From the NCBI GenBank assembly GCA_028288585.1, contig JAQBNL010000014.1, positions 1-43,149 on the forward strand: a stretch of 43,149 nt of DNA, written 5' to 3'. Shown here piece after piece: positions 1 through 8,535 of the stretch. The notes beneath the pieces are model-generated. The model saw only the letters and a program-made list of their open reading frames with translations, was not told the origin of the DNA and did not search any database. Source of the stretch: Chitinophagaceae bacterium (GTDB lineage: Bacteria; Bacteroidota; Bacteroidia; Chitinophagales; Chitinophagaceae). The position numbers were made by a program, and so were the translations under genes. The first letter of the stretch is position 1; each line of letters starts with the position of its first letter.

Positions 1-682
1 CAAATTTTCCTATTCGTTGTTTTACTGCAGAAGTGAAAGAGCCTTTCTCATGGCCGAACAATTCGCTTTCAATTAATTCACCGGGAATGGCTGCACAGTT
101 AACTTCTACCAATGGGCCGGAAGAGCGCTTGCTTTTTTCATGTATCCATCTTGCCACTAATTCTTTACCTGCCCCATTGTCTCCTGTTATTAAAACCCTG
201 GCATCAGTAGGGGCAATTTTATCAATAGTATCTTTAATTTTTTTTATGGGTGCAGATTCACCAATTATCTCCTGTGTCTTACTCACCTTGCGTTTCAGCA
301 CTTTTGTTTCTGCAACTAATGTGTTTTTATCCATTGCATTCCGAAGCGTTATAAGCATCCGGTTCAGGTCCGGCGGTTTGGAGATATAATCGAAGGCGCC
401 CTTTTTAACTGCCTCCACTGCGGTTTCAATATTTCCATGCCCGCTAATTACGATGATGGGAACATCGGCATCTATTTGTTTTGCTTTTTCTAAAAACTCT
501 ATGCCATCAAGCTTAGGCATTTTGATATCACATAGAACGAGGTCGTACGTTTTTTCTTTGAATTTTTTTAATCCTTCTTCACCATCCCCGGCTTCATCAA
601 CTTTGTAACCTTCATAAGTTAATATCTCGGTAAGGGTTTTTCGTATACTTTTTTCATCGTCTATAATTAATATTACTGGCAT
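1..682 (-). CDS. Sigma-54-type response regulator, NtrC/AtoC family (3' part cut off by window edge)
   Basis: The reverse complement from the ATG at 682 reads open to the window edge, giving about 227 residues. Residues 1-120 are a receiver domain: acidic pair D8/D9, phosphoacceptor D52 in the motif LCDIKMP, and a conserved K in ISKPP. A linker leads into an AAA+ sigma-54 interaction domain, with Walker A written GDNGAGKE (usual GESGTGKE) and then ELFGHEKGSFTSA. The loop that normally contacts sigma-54 as GAFTGA reads GSFTSA here. The missing C-terminus should hold the rest of the AAA+ domain and a Fis-type helix-turn-helix. The family activates sigma-54 promoters after phosphorylation by a sensor kinase; no kinase is visible in this window. 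A -7-like element lies about 57 bases upstream. The family is certain; the target genes are unknown. Confidence 0.93.
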   Translation of the reverse strand, partial: MPVILIIDDEKSIRKTLTEILTYEGYKVDEAGDGEEGLKKFKEKTYDLVLCDIKMPKLDGIEFLEKAKQIDADVPIIVISGHGNIETAVEAVKKGAFDYISKPPDLNRMLITLRNAMDKNTLVAETKVLKRKVSKTQEIIGESAPIKKIKDTIDKIAPTDARVLITGDNGAGKELVARWIHEKSKRSSGPLVEVNCAAIPGELIESELFGHEKGSFTSAVKQRIGKF

Positions 683-738
683 CTTTTAAAAAAAATTTAT
701 TGGACTAAAAGGATTTTAGAATCTTATGGGTAATTCCG

Positions 739-746
739 CAAAAATA
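739..746 (-). promoter_or_regulatory. Possible -7 promoter element of the response regulator gene
   Basis: On the minus strand this reads TATTTTTG, matching the Bacteroidota -7 consensus TAnnTTTG. It lies 57 bases before the ATG at 682. No TTG is seen at the expected -33 distance, so support is partial. Confidence 0.35.
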
Positions 747-829
747 CAATTATGTTAGTGTTATACTGCTCATTTTGTACTGCGTTTATTATTTTCCTGT
801 TATCTGGATGAATATTCTTAGAAGGATCA

Positions 830-860
830 AAAATAAAAAAGCGAACCTGCACAGGTTCGC
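830..860 (-). terminator. Rho-independent terminator of the small secreted protein gene
   Basis: GCGAACCTG (841-849) pairs perfectly with CAGGTTCGC (852-860) around a 2-base centre. In minus-strand reading the stem is followed by a T-rich run (the + strand is aaaataaaaaa at 830-840). It lies 22 bases beyond the stop of the gene at 883-1404. Confidence 0.85.
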
Positions 861-882
861 TTAAATTTATTTAATTAAAATA

Positions 883-1404
883 TTATTTGTAGCTGTATGC
901 AACGCCATTTTTTATAGCCTGTTTAATTCCGAAGCCATCACTTTTATCAGAAGTTAAAAGAACAAACTGGGCACCTGATTCAGCGGCATCTTCCTTAATT
1001 TTCCTGGTTGCTTTTTTATCGGCAGAACCTGCAGAATTATAACTAAGCATACCAGAGGTCTTTCCTTTCACATCCTCACCTTTTTTAAGGCCAACTACCT
1101 GGGATTTATCAGTTAGGATTTGTACTTTTTCCCAATCATCTTTTCCGGATACATTTATTTTTTCACTGATTTCTTCTGTACGACCGCTGCTGTAGGTTAT
1201 TTTAGCAATGGCTAACTTACTTATTACCTGTTCGGCATCTTCTCCCGGAAATTTATAGGTAACCGTAAATTCTCCTACCTTGATAACTTTCACATCCAGT
1301 GTTTCTCCTGAATGTTTATACAATTTATCTTTAGTGGTAGTTTGGGCAAATGTGCCGCAAGCAATAATTAAAATTGCCAAGAGCGATAAAATTAATTTTT
1401 TCAT
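883..1404 (-). CDS. Small secreted hypothetical protein
   Basis: 173 residues. Residues 1-20 form a signal peptide: two lysines, then a run of L/I/A ending in CGTFAQ, so cleavage after A19 or Q20 is likely. The cysteine at 16 is followed by GTFAQ; this could be read as a lipobox (IIAC), so a lipoprotein is possible. Residues 30-75 look like a small beta-rich domain (KHSGETLDVKVIKVGEFTVTYKF) of the kind seen in many Bacteroidota secreted proteins of unknown role. The C-terminal half is charged, with a heptad-like stretch around 128-145. No catalytic motif is seen. It is a single gene with its own terminator at 830-860. No function can be assigned. Confidence 0.8.
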   Translation of the reverse strand: MKKLILSLLAILIIACGTFAQTTTKDKLYKHSGETLDVKVIKVGEFTVTYKFPGEDAEQVISKLAIAKITYSSGRTEEISEKINVSGKDDWEKVQILTDKSQVVGLKKGEDVKGKTSGMLSYNSAGSADKKATRKIKEDAAESGAQFVLLTSDKSDGFGIKQAIKNGVAYSYK

Positions 1405-1562
1405 TGAGCGTTTGTTTTGGGGTTTTTAATGGTTAAATGTATCCAATTTAATTTAATACTTCAAAACGAGCTTAAATAACTTTTAGTATATGGAACAGAA
1501 AGTTATATAGTATTTTATAGAGTGCTGTAATATTATAAATTACCCGGGAAGATCAAAACAAT

Positions 1563-2546
1563 TTATTTCTGCAGATACATTACTTCTTTTACCAGGTTCA
1601 CTGTTCTTGGAACGTCAGGTAAATATGCTGCTACAAGGTTAGGAGCATAATGCATTGGCGTATCGGTAGAGGTTATGCGGCGGATAGGAGCATCTAAATA
1701 ATCAAAGCCTTCTTTTTGTATGCGATAAGTTATTTCAGAAGATACGGAAGCAAATGGCCACTGCTCTTCCACTATCACCAAACGATTTGTTTTTTTAACT
1801 GATTCCATAATAGTTTGCCAATCCATAGGGCGTATAGTTCTCAGGTCAATTACTTCTGCGCTTATATTTTCTTTCGCCAATTCATCTGCAGCGCCTAAAG
1901 CAACCTTCATCATTTTATTAAAAGATACAAGGGTTACATCATTGCCTTCCCTCACCACTTTTGCTTTGCCAATAGGGATCAAATATTCTTCTTCAGGCAC
2001 ATCGCCTTTTTCACCATACATCACTTCACTCTCCATAAAAATAACCGGATCGTCATCACGGATAGCGCTTTTCAATAATCCCTTGGCATCATAAGGATTG
2101 CTTACTGAAATAACTTTAAGTCCCGGGATGTTTGCATACATTGATTCGTAAGCAGTGGAATGTTGTGCTCCTAACTGGCCGGCACTTCCGCCCGGGCCTC
2201 TGAAAACGATAGGACAACCAACCTGCCCCCCACTCATTGCCAGCATTTTAGAAGCAGTATTTAATATTTGATCTAAGGCAAGATTAGCGAAGTTCCATGT
2301 CATATATTCTACAATAGGACGTAAACCATTTTGTGCAGCACCCACTGCAATAGCAGTAAAACCAAGCTCGGAAATAGGTGTGTCAATTACTCTTCTTTCT
2401 CCAAACTCTTCTAACATACCCTGGCTAACTTTATAAGCTCCATTGTACTCTGCAACTTCCTCCCCCATCAAAAAAACTTTTTCATCACGTCTCATTTCTT
2501 CATTCATTGCTTCACGTAAAGCTTCTCTAAGTGCTATTTGTCTCAT
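1563..2546 (-). CDS. pdhB: Pyruvate dehydrogenase E1 component, beta subunit
   Basis: 327 residues, the normal length for the beta subunit of an alpha2-beta2 E1. It starts MRQIALREALREAMNEEM and contains the MGEEV-GAYKVSQG segment of the thiamine-diphosphate pocket, RVIDTPISE, GAQHS, and the C-terminal transketolase domain with IDLRTIRP and VEEQWPF. E1 decarboxylates pyruvate with ThDP and transfers the acetyl group to lipoyl-E2, feeding acetyl-CoA into the TCA cycle. The E1 alpha and E2 genes are not adjacent. A good promoter lies immediately upstream (2563-2594), leaving a leader of only about 10 bases. A branched-chain 2-oxoacid E1 beta subunit is the main alternative; the sequence pattern fits pyruvate better. 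Confidence 0.93.
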   Translation of the reverse strand: MRQIALREALREAMNEEMRRDEKVFLMGEEVAEYNGAYKVSQGMLEEFGERRVIDTPISELGFTAIAVGAAQNGLRPIVEYMTWNFANLALDQILNTASKMLAMSGGQVGCPIVFRGPGGSAGQLGAQHSTAYESMYANIPGLKVISVSNPYDAKGLLKSAIRDDDPVIFMESEVMYGEKGDVPEEEYLIPIGKAKVVREGNDVTLVSFNKMMKVALGAADELAKENISAEVIDLRTIRPMDWQTIMESVKKTNRLVIVEEQWPFASVSSEITYRIQKEGFDYLDAPIRRITSTDTPMHYAPNLVAAYLPDVPRTVNLVKEVMYLQK

Positions 2547-2562
2547 ATTATAAATTGAGTGG

Positions 2563-2594
2563 CAAAATTATCGGTTAGTAGCCAAAATATCAAA
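2563..2594 (-). promoter_or_regulatory. Promoter of pdhB (Bacteroidota type)
   Basis: Read on the minus strand: TTTG (2594-2591), a 20-base spacer, then TAATTTTG (2570-2563), matching the TTTG / TAnnTTTG consensus of the Bacteroidota primary sigma factor. The pdhB ATG is 17 bases beyond, so the leader would be very short. Confidence 0.65.
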
Positions 2595-2600
2595 CTGTAT

Positions 2601-3695
2601 TTAAAGTACCTCGGATAGTTTCTCGGTAAGTTTTTTACCAAAAATATTTTTAGCAATTATCTTTCCCTCTTTATCCAATAAAAAATTGGTGGGAATTGCT
2701 TTTATACCATATAAATCAGAAGTTGCATTTTTCCATCCCTGCAGGTCGGAAACCTGGTACCAAACCAAGCCATCGTCTTTTATCGCTTTTTCCCAGTTCG
2801 GTTTTTTTGTATCGTATGATACACCAAAAATTTCAAAGTTTTTATCTTTAAACTGGTTGTATGTTTTTACAACATTTGGATTTTCCCTGCGGCATGGTCC
2901 ACACCAGCTTGCCCAAAAATCAACCAAAACATATTTACCTTTTAAAGAAGACAAACTCATTGTTTTTCCATCAGGAGTTGTTTGCGTAAAATCGGGCGGC
3001 ACTTTTCCAACGGCAACTGTTTTGTATACATCTACCATTTTTTTAATCGCCTTTCCCTTATCGCTGTTCTTTAAATTATCGTCGAGTAAATTGTATAGAG
3101 GCTCCACTTCATCAGCTTCTGCATAGTAAGCGAAATTCTCAGTAATAGCCATGGCGCTTCTCATGGAATGGGGATAGTCTTTTACAAATGCAGCCACTAC
3201 TTTTCTTTTTTCTTTTAAGATATTATCAGAAATCTCGTCAAGGCTATCCATAACGGGTTTATTTTTTTCTTTCATGGCAGCGCTATAAAGTTTATCATTT
3301 GCCTCTTCCCATTTAGAAACATATTCCAAACGCTGTTTTAATATTTTATCATCATCATTTACCTGAGAACCTTTTATTGAGAGTAGCGCTAAAGAATCTC
3401 CAATGCCTGTAATAATAATTTTTTTTGGTTCAAGATAAAATCTAAAATAATCCTGCTTATCATCTTTTAGATCCAGCATAGCAGAAGAAGGCGTTTGTAT
3501 ATTCCCTTTAAAAAAGAACTTTCCATTTACAATTTTTGATGAATCTTTTTTAGTACCCTCACCAAAAATGTATAAATATACCAGGCCTGTTTTTACCTTA
3601 GTTAATTTTCCATTGATCGTGAAGGTAGAGTCAGCAGCTTTCGAGATCAATGAAACTGCAAAAGCAAAACAGGTTACTAAGAGAATTTTTTTCAT
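2601..3695 (-). CDS. DUF4369 / TlpA-like thiol-disulfide oxidoreductase, exported
   Basis: 364 residues. A signal peptide (residues 1-20, ending ISKAA) exports it. Residues 24-120 resemble the DUF4369 beta-domain found N-terminal to thioredoxin folds in Bacteroidota. Residues 120-220 are helical and lysine-rich. Residues 230-364 form a TlpA/AhpC-TSA thioredoxin domain with the redox pair C265-G-P-C268 in FWASWCGPC, and a cis-proline segment (KAIPTNFLLD). Such proteins reduce or resolve disulfides in periplasmic proteins, for example during cytochrome c maturation; the substrate here is unknown. It lies between pdhB and the thiolase, but the neighbours are metabolic and probably unrelated. Confidence 0.88.
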   Translation of the reverse strand: MKKILLVTCFAFAVSLISKAADSTFTINGKLTKVKTGLVYLYIFGEGTKKDSSKIVNGKFFFKGNIQTPSSAMLDLKDDKQDYFRFYLEPKKIIITGIGDSLALLSIKGSQVNDDDKILKQRLEYVSKWEEANDKLYSAAMKEKNKPVMDSLDEISDNILKEKRKVVAAFVKDYPHSMRSAMAITENFAYYAEADEVEPLYNLLDDNLKNSDKGKAIKKMVDVYKTVAVGKVPPDFTQTTPDGKTMSLSSLKGKYVLVDFWASWCGPCRRENPNVVKTYNQFKDKNFEIFGVSYDTKKPNWEKAIKDDGLVWYQVSDLQGWKNATSDLYGIKAIPTNFLLDKEGKIIAKNIFGKKLTEKLSEVL

Positions 3696-3765
3696 AACTA
3701 AGGGTGAGATTTATATTTTAAAAGTGATTTTATATATTTCTACTATAAATGTCATACGGAGACCG

Positions 3766-4950
3766 TCAGAGATTCTGGATTATCATTGCACTTGCACCGC
3801 CTCCTCCATTACATATTGCTGCAGCGCCTATCTTTCCATTATTTTGTTTTAATACATTGATTAAAGTAACAATTATCCGTGCTCCGCTGCATCCCAAAGG
3901 ATGGCCTAAAGAAACTGCTCCGCCATTCACGTTTACTTTTTTAAGATCAAGGTTCATCTTTTGTGCATTCACAATTCCAACAACACTAAATGCTTCGTTC
4001 AATTCTGCATACTCAATATCTTCCATTTTTAAGCCTGCTTTTGCAACTGCTTTTGGTAAGGCAATAGAAGGAGTTGTGGTAAACCATTCAGGCGCCTGTT
4101 CCGCATCGGCATAGCTAACTATTTTGGCGATAGGTTTTAATCCTAATTCATCCGCTTTTTCTTTACTCATTAAAACAAGTGCTGCTGCACCATCATTCAT
4201 AGTACTTGCATTGGCAGCTGTTACACTTCCTCCTTTTTCAAAAGCAGATTTTAATTCGGGTATCTTATCAAATTTTACATTGAATGGCTCTTCGTCTTTC
4301 AGCATTACTACCGGTTCACCTTTGCGCTGTGGTATTTCAACTGCAACTATTTCTTCTTTAAACTTTCCTTCATTAACGGCAGACTGGCTGCGCTTATAAC
4401 TTTCAATTGCAAATTCATCCTGCGCTTCCCGGCTTATATTGCATTCTCTTGCACATAATTCAGCCGCATTGCCCATAGCATAATCTTTATACACATCGGT
4501 TAATCCATCCTTTGCAAGCCCATCAATTAATTGTGTATTGCCATATTTATTTCCCCAGCGTGTGGATGGAGAATAAAACGGCACCTGGCTCATATTTTCC
4601 ATTCCACCGGCAATTACAACATCAGCATCACCCAGCATTATACTTTGTACGCCAATCATAATGGCTTTCATCCCGCTGGCGCAAACCTTATTAATCGTGG
4701 TACAATTAACGCTTGGGGGCAGCCCTGCAAGCATTGAAGCCTGGCGTGCCGGCGCCTGGCCTATATTAGCCTGTAATACACATCCCATTAATACATCCTG
4801 GATAATATTGGGGTCGATACCGGCTTTTTCAATAGCTCCCTTAATGGCCACAGCGCCCAGTTTAGTAGCGGGAATATCTTTTAAAGCACCTCCAAAACTT
4901 CCGATTGGGGTACGCACTGCGGATATGATATATACTTCTCTTTTAGCCAT
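3766..4950 (-). CDS. Acetyl-CoA C-acetyltransferase (thiolase)
   Basis: 394 residues from the ATG at 4950. The reading frame extends to an upstream ATG at 4989, but a -7 element lies at 4968-4975, between the two, and family members begin close to [17 protein letters not shown], so the downstream start is chosen. The catalytic set is complete: C90 in [12 protein letters not shown]350 in [10 protein letters not shown] and C380 in CNGGGG. The enzyme condenses two acetyl-CoA molecules to acetoacetyl-CoA or runs the reverse thiolysis, in ketone-body or short-chain fatty-acid metabolism. Length and motifs fit AtoB/PhaA; a longer-chain FadA-type thiolase is less likely without a neighbouring fadB. 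Confidence 0.93.
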   Translation of the reverse strand: MAKREVYIISAVRTPIGSFGGALKDIPATKLGAVAIKGAIEKAGIDPNIIQDVLMGCVLQANIGQAPARQASMLAGLPPSVNCTTINKVCASGMKAIMIGVQSIMLGDADVVIAGGMENMSQVPFYSPSTRWGNKYGNTQLIDGLAKDGLTDVYKDYAMGNAAELCARECNISREAQDEFAIESYKRSQSAVNEGKFKEEIVAVEIPQRKGEPVVMLKDEEPFNVKFDKIPELKSAFEKGGSVTAANASTMNDGAAALVLMSKEKADELGLKPIAKIVSYADAEQAPEWFTTTPSIALPKAVAKAGLKMEDIEYAELNEAFSVVGIVNAQKMNLDLKKVNVNGGAVSLGHPLGCSGARIIVTLINVLKQNNGKIGAAAICNGGGGASAMIIQNL

Positions 4951-4967
4951 CTCTTTTTTTGAATAGG

Positions 4968-4975
4968 CAAAGGTA
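4968..4975 (-). promoter_or_regulatory. -7 promoter element of the thiolase gene
   Basis: Minus-strand TACCTTTG fits TAnnTTTG and lies 17 bases before the chosen ATG at 4950. No clear -33 TTG is seen. Confidence 0.5.
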
Positions 4976-5040
4976 ACAAAGGCAGGCAAGAGTTCCTTGT
5001 TTGACGAATGTTAATACATGAATGGTTATAAAAAATAGAG

Positions 5041-5490
5041 CTATACGCCAAATTGCCTTAGATGATGATCAAGATGCTTCCACTGCATTATATTCCATTC
5101 ATCGGCAGTAAGTTTTCCAAAAAATGAGTGTGGCCGTTTAGCAATTTCATCAGGGTCGGCTTTTCCAAAACGCTCTACTAAACTTATCAGTTTCTCTTTC
5201 TCTTCGTTAAATTTTTTTTCATTCTTTACAATAAAGTCGGGTGCGGTTGGAAGGTTCTTCTTAAAGGGTTGATCTTTTATCATTTGTCTTTTACCAATTT
5301 TACCGAATAAAAAGGCCATAAGTCCTTTTTTAAATTTCTTATCACCTAAAGCCATTGCTAATGGATTTTGAGAATGAGCCAGCATTTGTTCAACTCTCAT
5401 TTTACCCCAAAGAGGTTTTGTATCGGGAGTTAATTTATTGATCCTGTCAATTACTTCCTGCTTATAAGTGTCATTAAATAAACTCTTCAT
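5041..5490 (-). CDS. DUF1569 (DinB-like) protein
   Basis: 149 residues. It shows the DUF1569 pattern: an N-terminal MKSLFNDTYKQEVIDRINKL helix, KPLWGKMRVEQMLAHSQNPL with the first histidine of a possible metal site, and a C-terminal LTADEWNIMQWKHLDHHLRQFG with three more histidines. The fold is that of the DinB/YfiT four-helix bundles, some of which bind a divalent metal or act as thiol-dependent transferases. No signal peptide is present, so it should be cytoplasmic. The reaction is unknown. It stands alone, with no promoter I could match. Confidence 0.85.
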   Translation of the reverse strand: MKSLFNDTYKQEVIDRINKLTPDTKPLWGKMRVEQMLAHSQNPLAMALGDKKFKKGLMAFLFGKIGKRQMIKDQPFKKNLPTAPDFIVKNEKKFNEEKEKLISLVERFGKADPDEIAKRPHSFFGKLTADEWNIMQWKHLDHHLRQFGV

Positions 5491-5581
5491 AACAGTAGTT
5501 TTTTAAATACTAAAGTAAGGAATGTGAAGAAATGAAGGAAGAAAAGTATATGGGAATGCGTGGAATTAAATATCCCGGGTT

Positions 5582-5833
5582 TTAATTTTGAAGTTCCGCT
5601 TCATAAAAGCCTTCTACAATCAATACATCTTTATTATCAATAAAAGAAAGAAACGAATTATGTATCATAGTGTCGGCTTCTTTTCTTATTGTTTTACTTA
5701 ATGTAGACAGGCTATGAATAAATTTCCATCTCTTAATTTTAAGAGTTGCCTCATAATTTGCCTTTATAACCGAAATATCTTTAGCATGAAATTGTTCTGC
5801 AAGGAGGTGCTGTTGGTTTAGGATGCGTATCAT
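5582..5833 (-). CDS. Small hypothetical protein
   Basis: 83 residues, not recognised. It starts MIRILNQQHLL, is lysine-rich around 28-40 and ends in an acidic segment (IDNKDVLIVEGFYEAELQ). No signal peptide or membrane segment is seen. It has an ATG start, follows no recognisable promoter, and reads divergently from dnaG. Base composition matches its neighbours. It could be a real small gene or a chance reading frame; the balanced amino-acid composition favours a real gene. Confidence 0.55.
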   Translation of the reverse strand: MIRILNQQHLLAEQFHAKDISVIKANYEATLKIKRWKFIHSLSTLSKTIRKEADTMIHNSFLSFIDNKDVLIVEGFYEAELQN

Positions 5834-5935
5834 GTATAGTTTAGTTTATAGGATTTTACTTCATTATAACGGCTGCTCTCTGCAAAAAATTGTATGAAAG
5901 AAGTAACATCCTGCCGGATAATACCATTCATTTGT

Positions 5936-5943
5936 TATTTTTG
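5936..5943 (+). promoter_or_regulatory. Possible -7 element at the dnaG start
   Basis: TATTTTTG fits TAnnTTTG but ends only six bases before the ATG at 5950. If used, the transcript would be leaderless. There is no TTG at the -33 distance, so it may be chance. Confidence 0.25.
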
Positions 5944-5949
5944 AACGGA

Positions 5950-7884
5950 ATGATTTCCCCTTCCACCATACAACAAATTTTAAGCAGGATAGATATTATC
6001 GATATAGTTGGCTCATTTGTAAAGCTTAAAAAACGGGGTTCTAATTACCTGGGACTGTGCCCGTTTCACAATGAAAAAACGCCCTCATTTACGGTTTCAC
6101 CATCAAAAGAAATTTACAAATGCTTTGGTTGCGGACGAAGTGGCAACAGCATAAGTTTTTTAATGGAGCATGAAAAATACAGTTATGTAGAAGCCTTGCG
6201 GTGGCTTGCCAATAAGTATAATGTAGAAATTGAAGAAACTGAATCGTCGCCGGAAATTAAACAGCAGCAATTACTTGCGGACAGCCTGTATGCTATAAAT
6301 AATTTTGCACAAAAGTATTTTACAGATACATTATTTAATACTGATGAAGGACAGGATGTGGGCTTAAGTTATTTAAAGCAGAGAGGATTTAGGGAAGATA
6401 TTATTAAAAAATTCCAGTTGGGATTTAACCCTTCCGCCAGGGATAATTTTGCAAAAGCCGCTCTTGATTCACAGTTCAATATTGACTATTTGCAAAAGAG
6501 CGGGCTGGTAACAATAAGAGATGAAAAAGCTGCAGATAATTATCGTGGCAGAATAATTTTTCCTGTACATAACCAGAGCGGAAAAGTTGTTGGGTTTGGC
6601 GCCCGGCTTATTAAGAATAATGATAAAGCGCCGAAATATATCAACACTCCTGAAAATGAGATATATGTAAAAAGTAAAATTTTATACGGCTCCTATTTGG
6701 CAAGGATGGCTATTGATAAAGCTGATGAATGCTTACTGGTAGAGGGTTATACTGATGTAATTGCACTGCACCAGGCAGGTATTGAAAATGTAGTGGCAAG
6801 CGGCGGCACTTCTCTTACAACTGATCAGCTAAGATTAGTAAAAAAGTATACGAATAATCTTACCATAATTTATGACGGTGATACTGCCGGGGTAAAAGCT
6901 GCTTTACGTGGATTGGATATGGCGCTTGAGGAAGGCTTAAATGTAAAACTTGTTTTAATACCTGATAAAGAAGATCCCGATAGTTATATAAATAAAAAAG
7001 GAGTTAGTGCTTTTACAGATTTTATTTCTGCTAATAAAAAAGATTTTATTTTATTCCAGCTGGATATTGCGCTCAAGGATGCCGGTGATGATACCACTAA
7101 AAGATCTGTTGTGGTAAACCAGATAGCAGAAACAATTTCTAAAATAAATAAGGCTGAAGATTTCACCAAGCAGCAGGATTACATTCGTAAAAGCGCCGAA
7201 CTGCTAAAGATTGATGAAAGTGGCTTGCATAATCTTGTAAATAAATTTATCCGCGAAAAAATAAATAAGCAGGAAAAAAAAGCATTCTCTGTAGATAACG
7301 GATACCAGGAGAGCGGAACTACAAACATTCCAACCGGCGATGATGAACTTATAAATTTATTAAATGAAGATGAGTTAAGTGAGAGAGCTATTGTAAGAAG
7401 TTTACTGGAGTTTGGATTAAAGGAGTGGGAACCCGGAATTACGGTTGCCGATTATATTTTAAATAATATTACTGAAGATGAACTTATTGATAACAGTAAA
7501 CTGATGCACGTTATACAAACGTATAAAATTTGGTTTGATGAAGGAATAGAGCCAACTGAAAAGAATTTTTTATACCATGAAAACCAGGAGATGAGTGCGT
7601 TGGTTGTATCTATTATGGAATTTCCTTACGAAGTTAGCCCGGGATGGAAAGAGCATTATGAAATGCCTGTACCAACACGTGATGATATTTATAAAGAAGA
7701 AGTTTTCTCTACTGTGAACTATTTAAAACTCCGTAAAATAAAAAGACTGATAAGCATCAACCAAAAAGACCTTGAACAACCTCATTCGGCGGAAGAACAA
7801 ATTTCTTTACTGCAAACGCATAAACATTTAAAAGACCTTGAAGTAGAAATGACAAGGCAAATGGGAACAGTTATCCTGAGATAA
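5950..7884 (+). CDS. dnaG: DNA primase
   Basis: 644 residues from the ATG at 5950 (MISPSTIQQ). The frame is open from an upstream ATG at 5890, but homologues begin at this point and a -7-like element sits just before it. The N-terminal CHC2 zinc finger has ligands C37, H40, C58 and C61 (CPFH, then CFGCG). A catalytic core follows, with a TOPRIM domain showing LLVEGYTDVIALHQAG and IYDGDTAGVKAA. The C-terminal third is a more variable region expected to bind the DnaB helicase. It synthesises RNA primers for the replication fork. The gene converges on the minus-strand gene at 7888 with three bases between the stops and no obvious terminator. Confidence 0.96.
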   Translation: MISPSTIQQILSRIDIIDIVGSFVKLKKRGSNYLGLCPFHNEKTPSFTVSPSKEIYKCFGCGRSGNSISFLMEHEKYSYVEALRWLANKYNVEIEETESSPEIKQQQLLADSLYAINNFAQKYFTDTLFNTDEGQDVGLSYLKQRGFREDIIKKFQLGFNPSARDNFAKAALDSQFNIDYLQKSGLVTIRDEKAADNYRGRIIFPVHNQSGKVVGFGARLIKNNDKAPKYINTPENEIYVKSKILYGSYLARMAIDKADECLLVEGYTDVIALHQAGIENVVASGGTSLTTDQLRLVKKYTNNLTIIYDGDTAGVKAALRGLDMALEEGLNVKLVLIPDKEDPDSYINKKGVSAFTDFISANKKDFILFQLDIALKDAGDDTTKRSVVVNQIAETISKINKAEDFTKQQDYIRKSAELLKIDESGLHNLVNKFIREKINKQEKKAFSVDNGYQESGTTNIPTGDDELINLLNEDELSERAIVRSLLEFGLKEWEPGITVADYILNNITEDELIDNSKLMHVIQTYKIWFDEGIEPTEKNFLYHENQEMSALVVSIMEFPYEVSPGWKEHYEMPVPTRDDIYKEEVFSTVNYLKLRKIKRLISINQKDLEQPHSAEEQISLLQTHKHLKDLEVEMTRQMGTVILR

Positions 7885-7887
7885 GTT

Positions 7888-8358
7888 TTAAATTGATAGA
7901 GCCACTTTTCTCTTTGAGATCATGGGCTCCAATACTTTAGCCCTGCTTGCCAAAGGTTTGATAGCTTTTACAGGTTCAACTCTTTTAAACTGGAGTGCAC
8001 TCCAAACATAATCTAATACTACTTCATCCATTGATTCAAATCCTTCGTTGCGAAGATACTCCCATGTGCAGCAGCGGTTAAGATCACTAACTATTTTGGA
8101 GGTTAATTTAGGGAAGGCTATCCATAATTTTGCATCCTGATGTAAGGCTGGAAAAACTTCCTTTAAAATATCATTCAATTGCTTTTGATTAAGGGCAAAA
8201 ACCAGGGCGAAATCAATCTTTCTCATCCTTAAAAGAGGAGTAACATTTTTTGCAAAAGAAAGCTTTACAAATTGCTTTTCAATAGTTGATGGCAAACCCT
8301 GCACCAACAAATTTTTCTCATTCTTTAATTGCAGTTTTTCAAACAGTGTTTGAGACAT
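7888..8358 (-). CDS. Hypothetical cytoplasmic protein
   Basis: 156 residues, function not recognised. The sequence has no signal peptide or membrane segment. The middle part (residues about 45-110) contains IDFALVFALNQKQLNDIL and KLWIAFPKLTSK, which looks like an alternating alpha/beta domain. The C-terminus is basic (LASRAKVLEPMISKRKVALSI). A textbook promoter stands about 94 bases upstream, so it is expressed as a single gene with an untranslated leader. Similar short proteins with a basic tail occur in Bacteroidota, but I cannot name the family. Confidence 0.75.
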   Translation of the reverse strand: MSQTLFEKLQLKNEKNLLVQGLPSTIEKQFVKLSFAKNVTPLLRMRKIDFALVFALNQKQLNDILKEVFPALHQDAKLWIAFPKLTSKIVSDLNRCCTWEYLRNEGFESMDEVVLDYVWSALQFKRVEPVKAIKPLASRAKVLEPMISKRKVALSI

Positions 8359-8451
8359 AATTCTTAAAATTTAAATTAAAAAATGCAAACATTTACAATG
8401 TTGATTCCTCATAGAGAATTGTAAAAAGAACGGTTCAGCGCAGTTAGGGCG

Positions 8452-8481
8452 CAAAGATATGAAGTTTCAGCTTATCGGCAA
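8452..8481 (-). promoter_or_regulatory. Promoter of the hypothetical gene at 7888-8358
   Basis: Minus strand: TTG (8481-8479), 19-base spacer, TATCTTTG (8459-8452). This is the best match in the window to the Bacteroidota consensus TTG-N19-TAnnTTTG. The leader to the ATG at 8358 would be about 85 bases. Confidence 0.75.
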
Positions 8482-8509
8482 TATAAAACTCCATCCTTTT
8501 GAGATGGAG
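8482..8509 (-). terminator. Terminator of the M48 peptidase gene
   Basis: CTCCATC (8489-8495) pairs with GATGGAG (8503-8509) around a 7-base loop. In minus-strand reading it is followed by TTTTATAT. The + strand side also has a T run (8515-8520), so it may act in both directions. It overlaps the -33 end of the promoter at 8452-8481. Confidence 0.75.
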
Positions 8510-8535
8510 CTTGGTTTTTTCCAGTGTAAGGTAGA

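Noticed and set aside
5936-5950. dnaG as a clear leaderless gene
   Set aside because: The -7 match alone without a -33 match is too weak to report as a finding in an AT-rich genome.
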